In this document: positions 9,493 through 18,236 of the stretch, piece after piece
Position numbering within the stretch: the first letter of the stretch is position 1
Layout: every line of letters begins with the position of its first letter
NCBI GenBank assembly: GCA_016703005.1
Contig: JADJCX010000005.1
Span: 128,736-192,735 of the forward strand
Source of the DNA: Flavobacteriales bacterium
Lineage (GTDB): Bacteria > Bacteroidota > Bacteroidia > Flavobacteriales_F > PHOS-HE28
Length of the DNA: 64,000 bases
Reading direction: 5' to 3'
The notes under the pieces: model-generated
Database searches by the model: none
What the model was told of the DNA's origin: nothing
The model's input: the letters and a program-made list of their open reading frames with translations, nothing else
Made by a program: the position numbers and the translations under genes

Positions 9493-10623
9493 ATGCGAAT
9501 AGGCATTGTTTGTTACCCGACTTTCGGAGGTAGTGGCGTAGTGGCCACCGAACTGGGGCACGCGTTGGCGGCCAAAGGGCACGTGGTGCATTTCATCACG
9601 TACCAGCAACCCGTCAGGTTGCGTCCGCTGGACGGCAGTGTGCACTACCACGAGGTGCGCGTGAGCGACTATCCGTTGTTCGACTACCAGCCATATGAAT
9701 TGGTGCTGAGCAGCAAGTTGGTGGATGTGGCCAAGTATGAGAAGTTGGACCTGTTGCACGTGCACTACGCCATACCGCACGCATCGGCCGCATACATGGC
9801 CCAGCGCATCCTTGAAGCGCAGGGCATCCGGCTGCCGTTCGTAACTACGCTTCACGGCACCGACATCACCTTGGTCGGTCGTGACCCCAGCTTCGAGCCC
9901 GTGATCTCCTTCGCTATTGAGCAGAGCAATGCTGTTACCGCCGTTTCAGAAAGCTTGAAGCGCGATACATACGAGCATTTCCATGTGAAGCGTGAGATCC
10001 ATGTGGTGCCCAACTTCGTTTGCATCGACCAGTACAGTCGCTCGAACACGGCGACGATACGTGCACGCTACGCGCCCAACGGCGAGCGGCTGTTGGTGCA
10101 TGTGAGCAACTTCAGGCCCGTCAAGCGTGTGGACGATGTGGTGGAAGTGTTCAAGCGCGTTCGTGCGAAGATGCCCGCCAAACTCCTGCTCATCGGCGAC
10201 GGCCCCGATCGTCAGCGTATCGAAACCGCTTGCCGCCAGAGTGAATTCGGCGGCGATGTCCAATTCCTCGGCAAGCTCACTGTGCCGGAGGATGTGCTCG
10301 TCGCCTGCGACCTCTTCCTGCTCACCAGCGAAACCGAGAGTTTCGGTTTGGCCGCCTTGGAGGCAATGGCCTGCGGTGTGCCGGTGGTGAGCAGCAATAC
10401 CGGCGGCACACCCGAAGTGAACCGCGATGGCGTGAGCGGTCTGCTCAGCCCCGTTGGTGATGTGGACGCGATGAGCGCCAACGCCTTGAAGATCCTTGGG
10501 GATGACGCTACGCTGGCCCGTTATCGGGAAGGCGCGCTGACCGAGGCCAAGCGGTTCGATGTGAACAAGGTGCTGCCGATGTACGAAGCACTCTACAAGC
10601 AGGTGATCGAAGCAGGCACGTAA
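9493..10623 (+). CDS. bshA: N-acetyl-alpha-D-glucosaminyl L-malate synthase BshA
   Basis: A GT4 glycosyltransferase of 376 residues. The ATG at 9493 is chosen because MRIGIVCYPTFGGSGVVATE is the canonical BshA start; longer frames upstream use non-ATG codons and have no matching sequence. Other BshA signatures are GHVVHFITYQQPVRL, the HYAIPHA block, LHGTDITLVG, and the GT-B donor motif TETESFGLAALEAMACG. BshA joins GlcNAc from UDP-GlcNAc to L-malate, the first step of bacillithiol synthesis. No bshB or bshC is seen in this window. The stop overlaps the next start by one base (TAATG). Confidence 0.95.
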   Translation: MRIGIVCYPTFGGSGVVATELGHALAAKGHVVHFITYQQPVRLRPLDGSVHYHEVRVSDYPLFDYQPYELVLSSKLVDVAKYEKLDLLHVHYAIPHASAAYMAQRILEAQGIRLPFVTTLHGTDITLVGRDPSFEPVISFAIEQSNAVTAVSESLKRDTYEHFHVKREIHVVPNFVCIDQYSRSNTATIRARYAPNGERLLVHVSNFRPVKRVDDVVEVFKRVRAKMPAKLLLIGDGPDRQRIETACRQSEFGGDVQFLGKLTVPEDVLVACDLFLLTSETESFGLAALEAMACGVPVVSSNTGGTPEVNRDGVSGLLSPVGDVDAMSANALKILGDDATLARYREGALTEAKRFDVNKVLPMYEALYKQVIEAGT

Positions 10624-11183
10624 TGGAGCGGATCAGTGATCGTGTGAGCGTGGAGCGCTCCAAGGAGCAAATGACCGTGGTGATCAGCGCGCGGCTTCCG
10701 CGTGTGAAGGAGGGTTTGCTTACCGCATGGGTACTCATGTGGACCTTATGCGGCGTAGCGTTCATCCATCAATTCGTCACACTGGAGAATGGTTCTACGC
10801 GTGCGTTCATGTTGGGCATGTGTGCGCTTTGGCTGTTCTATGAACTTCGAATTGGGCGTACCCTGCTGTGGCGCATGAAGGGATTCGAGTTCTGGCGGGT
10901 GAGGGGTGGCACCATGACGATCAAGGACAGCATTTTCGGGTACGGCAAGGCCCGCGACTATTTTGTCGACAACGTCAAAGACCTTGGCAAACTCAACTTG
11001 GACAAGAGCGATTGGCGCTTGCAGTTCACCGATAGTTTTTGGACCATGGCCGGGGAACGGTTGGGTTTCATGCATCTCGAGAAGCATGTGGCTTTCGGCA
11101 AGGGGCTCTCCGATGAAGAGGCCACAGCACTCCTGAAGATCCTCAAGGACCGGTTCGCGCAGGAGCGGAAAAACGGTCAGTAG
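10623..11183 (+). CDS. Hypothetical membrane protein with a PH-like cytoplasmic domain
   Basis: A 186-residue protein with two closely spaced transmembrane helices (LLTAWVLMWTLCGVAFIHQF and FMLGMCALWLFYEL), followed by a beta-rich hydrophilic domain of ~110 residues with several Trp. It begins one base inside the bshA stop codon, so it is probably co-translated with bshA. Its 3' end overlaps the convergent CoA-transferase gene by 7 nt. No named family is recognised; a role connected to bacillithiol is only guilt by association. Confidence 0.7.
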   Translation: MERISDRVSVERSKEQMTVVISARLPRVKEGLLTAWVLMWTLCGVAFIHQFVTLENGSTRAFMLGMCALWLFYELRIGRTLLWRMKGFEFWRVRGGTMTIKDSIFGYGKARDYFVDNVKDLGKLNLDKSDWRLQFTDSFWTMAGERLGFMHLEKHVAFGKGLSDEEATALLKILKDRFAQERKNGQ

Positions 11184-12241
11184 GGTTCGATGCGAAAGAC
11201 GTTCCCGCTTAACCGCAGGGTGCGGACGCCATCGATCATCGACTCCAAGGTCATACGCTGGGCGGCGGGCGAGGCGAGTACATTGTTCAGTGGGCGCACC
11301 AGCCCTGCGGGGACTTTCGCAGCGCGCAAAGCCGCCAACAACTCCTGACCGTTTCGTTCGGAAATGGAACGCGCGAGCAGCTGCGCCAGCACATTCCTGT
11401 TCAGCACCCGTTTGGCATTGGTTGTAAAGTGCTGATCGTTTCGCAGGTCAGTGTCGAGCACCGTATTCAGCGCCTTGAACTGGGCATCCGTACCAACCGC
11501 CAGCACGATCCGAACACCATCAGCACACGTGAATAGTTCGCCGTAAGGCGCAATGTTCGGATGCAGCGTCCCCAAGGGTTTTGCGACATGTCCTGCCATC
11601 AGGGCGTTGCTCGCTTGGTTGATGAGCGCCGAAAGGGCGGCTTCCTCCAGCGATACTTCCACCAAGGCGCCCCTGCCCGTTTTCGTACGCTGCAACAGTG
11701 CGAGCAGAAGTCCTTCTTTCAGTTGGTGCGCCGCCAACACGTCGATCATGGCAATGGGCAGCTTGGCCAAGTGGTCGGCATCGGTGCCGGTCATGCTCAA
11801 GTAACCCGTTTCGGCTTGCAGCACCACGTCATACGCCGTGCGCGCGTCATCATCCGCAAAACCTTTGATGTGGCCGTGAACGAGCTTTGGGTTCAGCGTC
11901 CGCAACCGGTCGCGCTCCAAGCCCAGTTTTTCCGCATCGGCTGCCAAATGATTGGTGATGAGCACATCGGCCTTCGCCAGCAGCGTATCCAACACCTTGC
12001 GCCCGTCTTCACTGGCCAAGTCCACCATGTGGTGCTCCTTGCCCCAGTTCACACTGCTGAAATAGGCGCTGGCCTTCGCGTGCGGGTCTTCCTTCGGCAA
12101 TTTCCATTTGCGCGTGGAATCCCCGCCAGCCTTGGCATTCTCCAGCTTTACTACACGAGCACCCAGTTCCGCGAAGAACATGCCCACGGACGGGCCCGCT
12201 AGGACGCCGGCTGTTTCGACAACGAGGAGATCTTTCAGCAC
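11177..12241 (-). CDS. CaiB/BaiF (class III) CoA-transferase family protein
   Basis: A 354-residue protein with the family N-terminus LLVVETAGVLAGPSVGMFFAELGARVVKLE (shown split: LLVVETAGVLAG, AGPSVGMFFAELGARVVK). The segment PIAMIDVLAAHQ carries the Asp expected to form the covalent acyl intermediate, and RTKTGRGALVEVSL follows it, as in formyl-CoA transferase and alpha-methylacyl-CoA racemase. The start is GTG, preceded by TAACTTGG a few bases upstream (12246-12253). The acyl substrate is not predictable. It is shorter than the usual ~400 residues but no active-site block is missing. Confidence 0.88.
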   Translation of the reverse strand: MLKDLLVVETAGVLAGPSVGMFFAELGARVVKLENAKAGGDSTRKWKLPKEDPHAKASAYFSSVNWGKEHHMVDLASEDGRKVLDTLLAKADVLITNHLAADAEKLGLERDRLRTLNPKLVHGHIKGFADDDARTAYDVVLQAETGYLSMTGTDADHLAKLPIAMIDVLAAHQLKEGLLLALLQRTKTGRGALVEVSLEEAALSALINQASNALMAGHVAKPLGTLHPNIAPYGELFTCADGVRIVLAVGTDAQFKALNTVLDTDLRNDQHFTTNAKRVLNRNVLAQLLARSISERNGQELLAALRAAKVPAGLVRPLNNVLASPAAQRMTLESMIDGVRTLRLSGNVFRIEPY

Positions 12242-12250
12242 ACGGCCAAG

Positions 12251-13964
12251 TTAGCCGTCGGACTTCACGAACCGCTTGATCGTTCGGCGCCCGTTGTCCT
12301 GCACCACGATGAGGTGCACACCGGCCGGCAACGCGCTCACATCCAACGTCAGTCTGTTGCTTCCAGCAGGCCAACCGGCAACGGCGAGGAGGGAGCCGGT
12401 CGTAGAGAAGACCTGCACAGAGGCACTCTTTCCGATTGTCCTCGACAGACTGAGCACGCCAGTGGCAGGATTCGGAAAGAGCTCAAACCCGTCTAAGGAA
12501 GTCTGCGGGTTGGAAAGTCCTGTAACAACCCCGTACGAGCCCGTGCAATTGATGTCCTGTTGCGCGTACCAATCGCGCACTTGGGCAACGCGCTGTTTCA
12601 AGAGTGTTACGCTGGTGAGGTTATCGCCGAGGGTGTCCTGTGCGAAGACGAAGGCGAGGTCTACACAGATGGTATCGCCGGGCGCGAAAGTGAACGGGCC
12701 GATTGAGCCGATAGCGCGGCGATCACTGGGGGCATTACCGATCGATGCTTCGTGCCATTGCAAGGGATCGTTCGGGTCGCCGGAGTAGAGGAAGGAAGTG
12801 GTGTCGCCGCCTGAGGTTGTTACAGGGTCTCCGTTCGCTTGCAGACCAGAGAGCAAATTATAACTGCCAAGAGCGGAGTTTGGCCCAATGCTGCCGTAAT
12901 AACTGTGAGCTGTCATTGTCTGATTCAGAAACGCAATTGCTTGCGCTGGTGGATCATCAAGGTAACCCTCTGCGTCTCCAGGTCCATCTGAGTCGTAGCC
13001 GTCGGCATTGTACCCAAAGAACATGTTCACCGTTGTGTCGCAGCCCACATAGTCGTCGCCCGAACCGCCGATATCGAAGTCGGTGAACGCCCCGAACCGA
13101 GCGGCATCCATGAGGAAGCGCCCCGGTTGATGATCTTAAGTTGCAGAATACCGAGTTGTGCAAGAACGGGTCCCATGAGTGTTGAAAGCATAATGCATTC
13201 CATGCATATCCATGCCGATGGGGGACAACCCGCCGACGTTGTATCCAGGCCGTGATGCGCGATGGTGACAGGGCCATGTCGCCTCTGATCAGCGGTGTAT
13301 CCCTGACTGGGGTTCGTACGCACCATCACCATCAAGATCAGTGAAAGGCGCCAAAAGCGGCGCTTCGCCGTTGCTCATTCCCGTTCCCCGGCCACGAGGA
13401 GATAACGTAGGGAGTGGAATAACCTGGGTCCTGCCAATGCGTTGCGTGATGGTCTATCTCGCCTTGTGTCAACTTCCATACTTGGAAGTATCGGTCGTAG
13501 AACACAGAGCCTTGTTGAGTTCCATGCGGCCCCGCATCACATTCCATATTGTTGGCATACCCCAACGCAGTGCCTACAAGTGTGCCATTTGCAAACCCCA
13601 TGAACAATGGGGCGAAATAGTAGAATGGTGCTGCTCCCTGGCCTTTGGGACTCGAACTGGACCAAACATCACTGGGGAACCAGAACGAATGCCCCCATGG
13701 CGCATCGCCTGCATCGATGTTTGATGCGTCCAGATGCTCGAAGTCGGTGCCGTCAAGAATGCGACCAATCCCGACTACGTCAGCGTACGACCTGTTCCCA
13801 CCAGCGCCGCATATGAAGCGCTCGCCGTTGAAATCGATGATCGCCCTTGCTCGGGCAAACGAAGTGCGGTGTGCGGAGCTCCCGTTGTAGAAGATGGCTT
13901 CCGTGGAGGTCCCTACGCAAAGTCCGACGGAGGCGTGAGAACTAAGTCCTGACCGACATTGCCC
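12251..13964 (-). pseudogene. T9SS sorting-domain protein, multiply frameshifted
   Basis: The last 286 residues (12251-13111) are intact and end in a T9SS type A sorting domain: FELFPNPATGVLSL, then a short beta sandwich with LDVSALPAGVHLIVV. Reading upstream, protein continuity is kept only by changing frame several times. 13338 to about 13964 is open without an ATG and encodes QVWKLTQGEIDHHATHWQ and DLDGDGAYEP; 13.1-13.3 kb needs two or more further shifts to reach AARFGAFTDFDIG. This order of blocks is typical of a ~550-residue Bacteroidota secreted protein. An in-frame TAA near 13136 and a TGA near 13270 break the frame. Sequencing indels are more likely than decay, but this is not proven. 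The true 5' end is not clear, and the gene might be continuous with the next entry. Confidence 0.65.
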
Positions 13965-14735
13965 TCAACCAGTTCCACCGGAATAGACCATGAGGTTCGG
14001 TGAGCTGATGGTACTGTCCATGTCGTAGGAGAACTGTCCGCCGATCAACAGATTGCCGTTATTGAGTAGCAAAGCCTTGACCATTTCGTTCATGCCCGAA
14101 CCAACCGGGAGCCAGCTATTCCCATCCCAGCGTGCGATGCGGAACAACGGATTCCCATTGCTATCAGCCGTGAAATCGCCGCCCGCGAAAAGCTCACCAC
14201 CGTAAGAGGCCAGGGCGCGAACTTCCCCGTTCAGTCCACCGCCGATACTCTCCCAGTCCGAACCGGTCCACTTTGCGATATGGGTGCAGCTATTCCTCCT
14301 GCGATAGTGAACAGGCCGCCAGCGTACAGTTCTCCATTGTGGAGGGTCATGCAATACACCCTGTCGTTCATGCCGCCATCCATTGCACTCCATTGAATAC
14401 CGTCCCATCGGGCAATGTGGCCATGAGTGATCTCGCGCCCTGCCGCGATCAGATCGGTGTTGAGAGTGGTGAGTGCTTCAACTCGTTCGCTTGGCTGGTC
14501 GAACGCATCCCCGATCAGGTAGTGGTTCAGCCCATCCCATCCCTGTAGGTTGCGGTCTGTGAAGCCGTTGAAGTCCGGATAGAAGCCGCCAACAATTATC
14601 TGCCCATTGTGCTCAACCATCGCATGCATTCGCACCAGTGGTAATTCCGCTGCCGACAGGAACTACCCGCTGAGCGGTCATCTGAGTGCTGAGACAGGTC
14701 GCAACTGCGATTGCAATAAGTAGCCTGTTCTTCAT
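13965..14735 (-). pseudogene. Secreted beta-propeller (delta-60-like repeat) protein, frameshifted
   Basis: The start is placed at ATG 14735, where MKNRLLIAIAVATCLSTQMT is a clear signal peptide. The frame changes near 14640 and again near 14270-14400. Across the three segments one reads repeated blade units of the type IARWDGNSWLPVGSGMN, IARWDGIQWSAMDGGMN and GGELFAGGDFT, about 45-50 residues each. The same repeat occurs in the intact gene at 55492-56886. The last segment ends at TGA 13965-13967 with no sorting domain, so the protein may continue into the next disrupted gene. Probable extracellular protein; ligand unknown. Confidence 0.6.
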
Positions 14736-14836
14736 GGGTTGTGGTTTCACCCGAAAGCTAGCCGTGCGGGCGAGGCGGAACTGCTTGGGTAAACCAGATC
14801 CAGTGGACTTCTCTACATGTCTTTCCCCAAAAGCAC

Positions 14837-14862
14837 GAAGCCCCCGCATTCGCGGAGGCTTC
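14837..14862 (-). terminator. Intrinsic terminator of tRNA-Leu
   Basis: GAAGCCCCCGC-ATTC-GCGGAGGCTTC is an 11-bp stem with one mismatch and a 4-nt loop. It lies 11 nt downstream of the tRNA-Leu 3' end on the minus strand and is followed on that strand by a short T-tract after a few bases. Confidence 0.7.
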
Positions 14863-14872
14863 TCTTGCATCG

Positions 14873-14956
14873 TGCCCAGGACTGGACTCGAACCAGCACA
14901 CCGGTTAAGGCACTACCCCCTCAAAGTAGCGTGTCTACCAATTTCACCACCTGGGC
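14873..14956 (-). tRNA. tRNA-Leu (anticodon GAG)
   Basis: On the minus strand the sequence folds as a class II tRNA of 84 nt. The acceptor GCCCAGG pairs with CCTGGGC. The D-arm contains AAATTGGTAGAC, the anticodon arm is CTACT-TTGAGGG-GGTAG with GAG at 34-36, and the T-arm contains GGTTCGAGTCC. There is a variable arm of the length expected for Leu. CCA is not encoded. Confidence 0.95.
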
Positions 14957-14985
14957 ATTCAATCCGCTTTCAGCGGGAAGGGCGG

Positions 14986-14993
14986 CAAATATA
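14986..14993 (-). promoter_or_regulatory. Bacteroidota-type -7 box upstream of tRNA-Leu
   Basis: CAAATATA on the plus strand reads TATATTTG on the minus strand, matching TAnnTTTG. It lies 30 bp before the tRNA-Leu 5' end. The flanking sequence GCAAATATAGA is repeated in front of tRNA-Lys at the same distance. Confidence 0.6.
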
Positions 14994-15024
14994 GAGTCGC
15001 GCCACAATGCCCGGACCGGAGATC

Positions 15025-15288
15025 TCATGCCCGCCTGAATTGGTCAGTTCCGTGCGGATGTGAAGCCTTCTCGCGTTGGATGATCTCGGTGCGTGTTTTG
15101 GCCAGCCGCAGCGCAAGGCCAATGTCTTCGTCGTCCATTTCCGGACGGTCGTTTGCCGCCTCATCTTGGGTGGCCAGCAAGGCATGGAAGTAATCAACGA
15201 GCCAAGCGTTCTTGGCGGTCTGGGCGTTCATCCGTTCTGTGAGGTTTCGGCTCTGGTGCGTATCGTTCGTTTCCATTGTGTTGGTCAT
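15025..15288 (-). CDS. Small hypothetical protein
   Basis: An 87-residue hydrophilic protein read from ATG 15288 (MTNTMETNDTHQS); an alternative ATG is at 15276. It contains AWLVDYFHALLATQDEA and a Glu/Asp-rich helix, with no signal peptide or membrane segment. Further upstream extension in this frame runs through a G9 tract and the tRNA-Lys region and is not credible. It lies between the two tRNA genes. No family is recognised; the composition looks coding, but the call is moderate. Confidence 0.5.
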   Translation of the reverse strand: MTNTMETNDTHQSRNLTERMNAQTAKNAWLVDYFHALLATQDEAANDRPEMDDEDIGLALRLAKTRTEIIQREKASHPHGTDQFRRA

Positions 15289-15444
15289 TAACGACGGCAC
15301 AAACCTATTTCCGCCGATAGGCCTCCGAAATACCAACAAGGGGGTATTTTTCAGTGGGGGTCCGGGGGGGGGCCCGCTGTGTGACCTCTGTGCCTCTCTG
15401 GTGAACTGAAAGTCAAGCACATTCAAGCCCTTGCCGAAAGCAAA

Positions 15445-15468
15445 AAGCCCCGGCTTTCGCCGAGGCTT
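15445..15468 (-). terminator. Intrinsic terminator of tRNA-Lys
   Basis: AAGCCCCGGC-TTTC-GCCGAGGCTT forms a 10-bp stem with one mismatch, immediately downstream of tRNA-Lys on the minus strand. A run of five T follows on that strand (AAAAA at 15442-15446 on plus, overlapping the stem foot). Confidence 0.75.
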
Positions 15469-15471
15469 CTG

Positions 15472-15544
15472 TGATCCCGCTGGGGCTCGAACCCAGGACC
15501 CCGACATTAAAAGTGTCGTGCTCTACCAACTGAGCTACAGGATC
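15472..15544 (-). tRNA. tRNA-Lys (anticodon TTT)
   Basis: The 73-nt minus-strand sequence starts GATCCTGTAGCTCAGTTGG. It has anticodon stem CGACA/TGTCG with loop CTTTTAA (anticodon TTT), T-loop GGTTCGAGCCC, and acceptor GATCCTG paired with CGGGATC (one G-T pair). CCA is not encoded. Confidence 0.96.
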
Positions 15545-15576
15545 TTCTTACTGCCCTATTCCTTGGAACGGGGGCG

Positions 15577-15584
15577 CAAATATA
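15577..15584 (-). promoter_or_regulatory. Bacteroidota-type -7 box upstream of tRNA-Lys
   Basis: CAAATATA (minus strand TATATTTG, consensus TAnnTTTG) lies 33 bp before the tRNA-Lys 5' end. The surrounding GCAAATATAGA is the same as in front of tRNA-Leu. Confidence 0.6.
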
Positions 15585-15607
15585 GAAGCGCGATCCAACC
15601 GACGAAG

Positions 15608-16810
15608 TCAGTCCTTTTTTTGGATGATCGGATGCCGCTCGAAGGGCTTTGAACGGTCAAACAAATAACGATAGGTGGCCAAGCTGCGGTAGTTCACAGC
15701 GCTCAGGTTCTCACACAGTTTCAGCATGCGTGGGTTGAAGTCGCCGATCCAGGTGAGTATGGTGTCTTGGTAGATGCCCTTGTCCACCACTTGTAGCTCG
15801 GCGAAGACGATCAAGGCGCCTTCGAGGCCTTTGCCTTGCCACTCCTTGGCCACGCCGAAGACCACGCCGGTCATGGTTTTTACCGTTCGGCGCCACTTGT
15901 GCCAGAGGAATTTCAACTTGCCCAGCCAGTTGAGGTCACCGTTTACGTATTTGAAGATCTCGTTCAGCTCGGGTAGGCTGATGTAGAAGGCCACCGGAAC
16001 ATCCTTGTAGTCTACGAACAGGACGATACGCGGATCCATGACCGGCTTCATGGCCTTTACGATCTTCAAGGCCGTGGAGGCTTCCATGGTTTTGTTATTC
16101 TCGTGGTCCACCCATGCCGCATTGTACACGGTGCGGAAATCATCGGCGATCTTCTCCACGCTCAGCCCGCTCACGTCGCGCACCCTGAAATCAGGGTCGC
16201 GCATCAATTGGTTGTACTTGCGGTGGAAGATGGGCTGCGCCCGCACTTGTGCGCTGCGCTTGTAGAAAAGCTGGCGGAAGTAGACCTGAAAGCCGTAGTT
16301 CTCCAGCAAGGTCTTGTAGTACGGCGGGTTGTAGTTGTTGCCGTACACTGGTGGGTCCACGAAGTTGTCCGTGAGCACACCCCAGAACTGGTTCTTGTCA
16401 CCGAAATTCACCGGACCATCCATGGCTTCCATGCCGCGCGCTTTCAGCCAGTCGCGCGCTGCGTCCAACATGAGGTTGGCGGCGTTCTGGTCATCGATGC
16501 ACTCGAAGAAGCCCATTCCGCCGGTCGGTTGCTTCTCCTCGTAGGCCGTCTTGGGGTTGATGAAAGCAGCGATGCGTCCGATCGCGCTCCCATTCTCCGC
16601 GTACAGCACCCAGCGCACCACTTCACCCTGCTTCCCGGTGTCCTTGTCGGGCTTCAGCAGTTTGTTCTTCTCCGGATCGAAAACCTTCTCCACGTCCTGG
16701 CGTAAATGAGGGATCCAGTTCTTGTCGTTGGCATAGATGCTCCATGGCAGGCGCATCCAATCCTTCAGCGTGCGCGCATCAGTGGTTTCCTTCAGTTGCA
16801 TGTGTTTCAT
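15608..16810 (-). CDS. GNAT-fold acetyltransferase-like conserved hypothetical protein
   Basis: A 400-residue cytoplasmic protein. It opens with a segment seen in Bacteroidota acyltransferase-like proteins (LPWSIYANDKNWIPHLRQD), then GRIAAFINPKTAYEEKQP and GFFECIDDQNAANLMLDAA, which resemble the beta4-alpha3 region of GNAT domains. A second half follows with GVAKEWQGKGLEGALIVFAE, which looks like an acetyl-CoA pyrophosphate loop (Q/R-x-x-G-x-G). The substrate is unknown. An ATG at 16801 is an alternative start. The gene is divergent from aroK. Confidence 0.75.
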   Translation of the reverse strand: MKHMQLKETTDARTLKDWMRLPWSIYANDKNWIPHLRQDVEKVFDPEKNKLLKPDKDTGKQGEVVRWVLYAENGSAIGRIAAFINPKTAYEEKQPTGGMGFFECIDDQNAANLMLDAARDWLKARGMEAMDGPVNFGDKNQFWGVLTDNFVDPPVYGNNYNPPYYKTLLENYGFQVYFRQLFYKRSAQVRAQPIFHRKYNQLMRDPDFRVRDVSGLSVEKIADDFRTVYNAAWVDHENNKTMEASTALKIVKAMKPVMDPRIVLFVDYKDVPVAFYISLPELNEIFKYVNGDLNWLGKLKFLWHKWRRTVKTMTGVVFGVAKEWQGKGLEGALIVFAELQVVDKGIYQDTILTWIGDFNPRMLKLCENLSAVNYRSLATYRYLFDRSKPFERHPIIQKKD

Positions 16811-16920
16811 CCCGATCTATCGGGGGTTGGGCGATTGCGCTGTGGCGAGTAGGGAATTGCAGCGGCAAAGATGCTCGCGGTGAGTAACATTGACCAGCCC
16901 GACGTTCACAGCACCACTGA

Positions 16921-17448
16921 ATGGCCCCCGCCTCCGTATTTCTTGTCGGTTTTATGTGCTGCGGCAAAACGCGCGTGGGACGTGAACTCGCGCAGCTACT
17001 AGGGTGGCGCCATATCGACCTCGACCGGCGCATTGAAGAACAGGTGGGACCGTTGCAGGTCTACTTCGCCCAGCGAGGCGAAGCGGCTTTCCGCGACCTC
17101 GAGCGCGAAGTACTATCCGGTTTGCTGGCCGTGCGGGAAGTTGTCATCTCTTCCGGCGGTGGCACGCCCAAGAGCTTCGATAATATGGCGCGCATGCTGG
17201 AAGCTGGTACTGTGGTCTTCCTCGATGTTCCACTGGGGGAACTGATGCCGCGCATCATCCGCAGCGGCGGCGATAGGCCCTTGCTCATGGGATTGAAAGG
17301 GGGCGATCTGGAACTGCGCGTTACGACCTTGTTGGAGGAACGACTGCCGGACTATCGGCGTGCCCATATTACGATCGATGCCAGCGGCAGCCCTGAGGAA
17401 GTAGCGGGCCGGATCGCCCAAGCGCTGGGCTCTGATCAGTCCAAGTAG
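16921..17448 (+). CDS. aroK: Shikimate kinase
   Basis: A 175-residue P-loop kinase that phosphorylates shikimate to shikimate-3-phosphate in aromatic amino acid synthesis. It has Walker A GFMCCGKTRVG (residues ~10-20), the substrate-binding Asp in HIDLDRRIE, FRDLEREVL with the conserved Arg, the glycine triad SSGGGTP and the lid region GDRPLL. Length is normal. Its 3' end overlaps the convergent phosphoribosyltransferase gene by 13 nt. Confidence 0.93.
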   Translation: MAPASVFLVGFMCCGKTRVGRELAQLLGWRHIDLDRRIEEQVGPLQVYFAQRGEAAFRDLEREVLSGLLAVREVVISSGGGTPKSFDNMARMLEAGTVVFLDVPLGELMPRIIRSGGDRPLLMGLKGGDLELRVTTLLEERLPDYRRAHITIDASGSPEEVAGRIAQALGSDQSK

Positions 17449-17939
17449 ACGCCGTCTTTCTTACCCAGTTCCACGTGAATGCGCTCTTGAAGCGTAGTGC
17501 TGAGCGTGAGGCCCACGATATCGGCACGGATGGGGAAAGTGCGGTGACGACGGTCAACGAGCACCACGGTATTCAGTCGTTTCAACGGATGCTTCACCAG
17601 GTGTGCGGCTGCGTGCATGAGCGTTCTCCCGCTTTCCAGCACATCATCCACGAGCACCACGGTCGCTTTGTTCAGTTTCCCTTCATCGCCGCTCAGATGG
17701 AAGGGTTTATTCATCGGGTCGTTCTTGTCCAACGTCACCTCCATGACTTCCACCGTCAATGTCGAAATGGACCTCAGCAAAAGAGCGAGGCGTTCCGCCA
17801 GTTGGTTACCGCGAGGTGCGATGCCGATCAGCACAATGCTCTTCTCCAGATGGTGCTCCTCGTGCAGTTGGTGCGCAATGCGCGACAACTTGCGTTGCAG
17901 GCGGTCGTGGTCCACGACCACGGTTCGTTCAGCGCTCAT
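17436..17939 (-). CDS. PyrR-like phosphoribosyltransferase
   Basis: A 167-residue type I phosphoribosyltransferase. The PRPP-binding motif is VVLVDDVLESGRTLMHA, with LIGIAPRGNQLAERL as the pyrophosphate loop. The downstream block VDRRHRTFPIRADIVG is close to the PyrR signature (VDRGHRELPIRADYVG). PyrR proteins regulate pyr genes and have weak uracil phosphoribosyltransferase activity; whether this one binds RNA is not clear. TAACTTGG, a possible -7 box, sits 5-12 bp upstream of the ATG. Confidence 0.8.
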   Translation of the reverse strand: MSAERTVVVDHDRLQRKLSRIAHQLHEEHHLEKSIVLIGIAPRGNQLAERLALLLRSISTLTVEVMEVTLDKNDPMNKPFHLSGDEGKLNKATVVLVDDVLESGRTLMHAAAHLVKHPLKRLNTVVLVDRRHRTFPIRADIVGLTLSTTLQERIHVELGKKDGVYLD

Positions 17940-17964
17940 GCGGCCAAGTTAGCGGCGCCGGAAT

Positions 17965-18189
17965 TCAAGTCGCCTGTGTCAAGAGCGTGATCCCTTCCAC
18001 ATGGTCCAAGCGGATCTCCCGGCCGTCGGTCAGGCGCACCCATTCCGCGCCATCGTGTTGCACCAGATCACTGATCACACCGTCGGCCTGCTCCTCGGTG
18101 CCTAGGAACAACCGCACACGCTGCTTCAACGTGGCGGCCTCTTCCAGCCGGTCGTAGAAATTGCAGTCGATGGGCGTGTAGTCCTCCAC
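17965..18189 (-). CDS. Rof-like (YaeO) Rho-binding antiterminator family protein
   Basis: A 74-residue protein. The N-terminus DYTPIDCNFYDRLEEAATLK matches the Rof/YaeO pattern (Y-T-P-I-x-C-x-x-Y-D-x-L-E). The C-terminal beta strands contain EWVRLTDGREIRLDHVEGI. In Escherichia coli, Rof binds the Rho hexamer and reduces Rho-dependent termination. Bacteroidota carry many short relatives whose Rho binding has not been shown, so the regulatory function here is inferred. Confidence 0.7.
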   Translation of the reverse strand: MEDYTPIDCNFYDRLEEAATLKQRVRLFLGTEEQADGVISDLVQHDGAEWVRLTDGREIRLDHVEGITLLTQAT

Positions 18190-18236
18190 GGAAGGTGTAG
18201 GTAAGCGCCTCCGTCACCCGTGAAAGTCCTGCCGTC

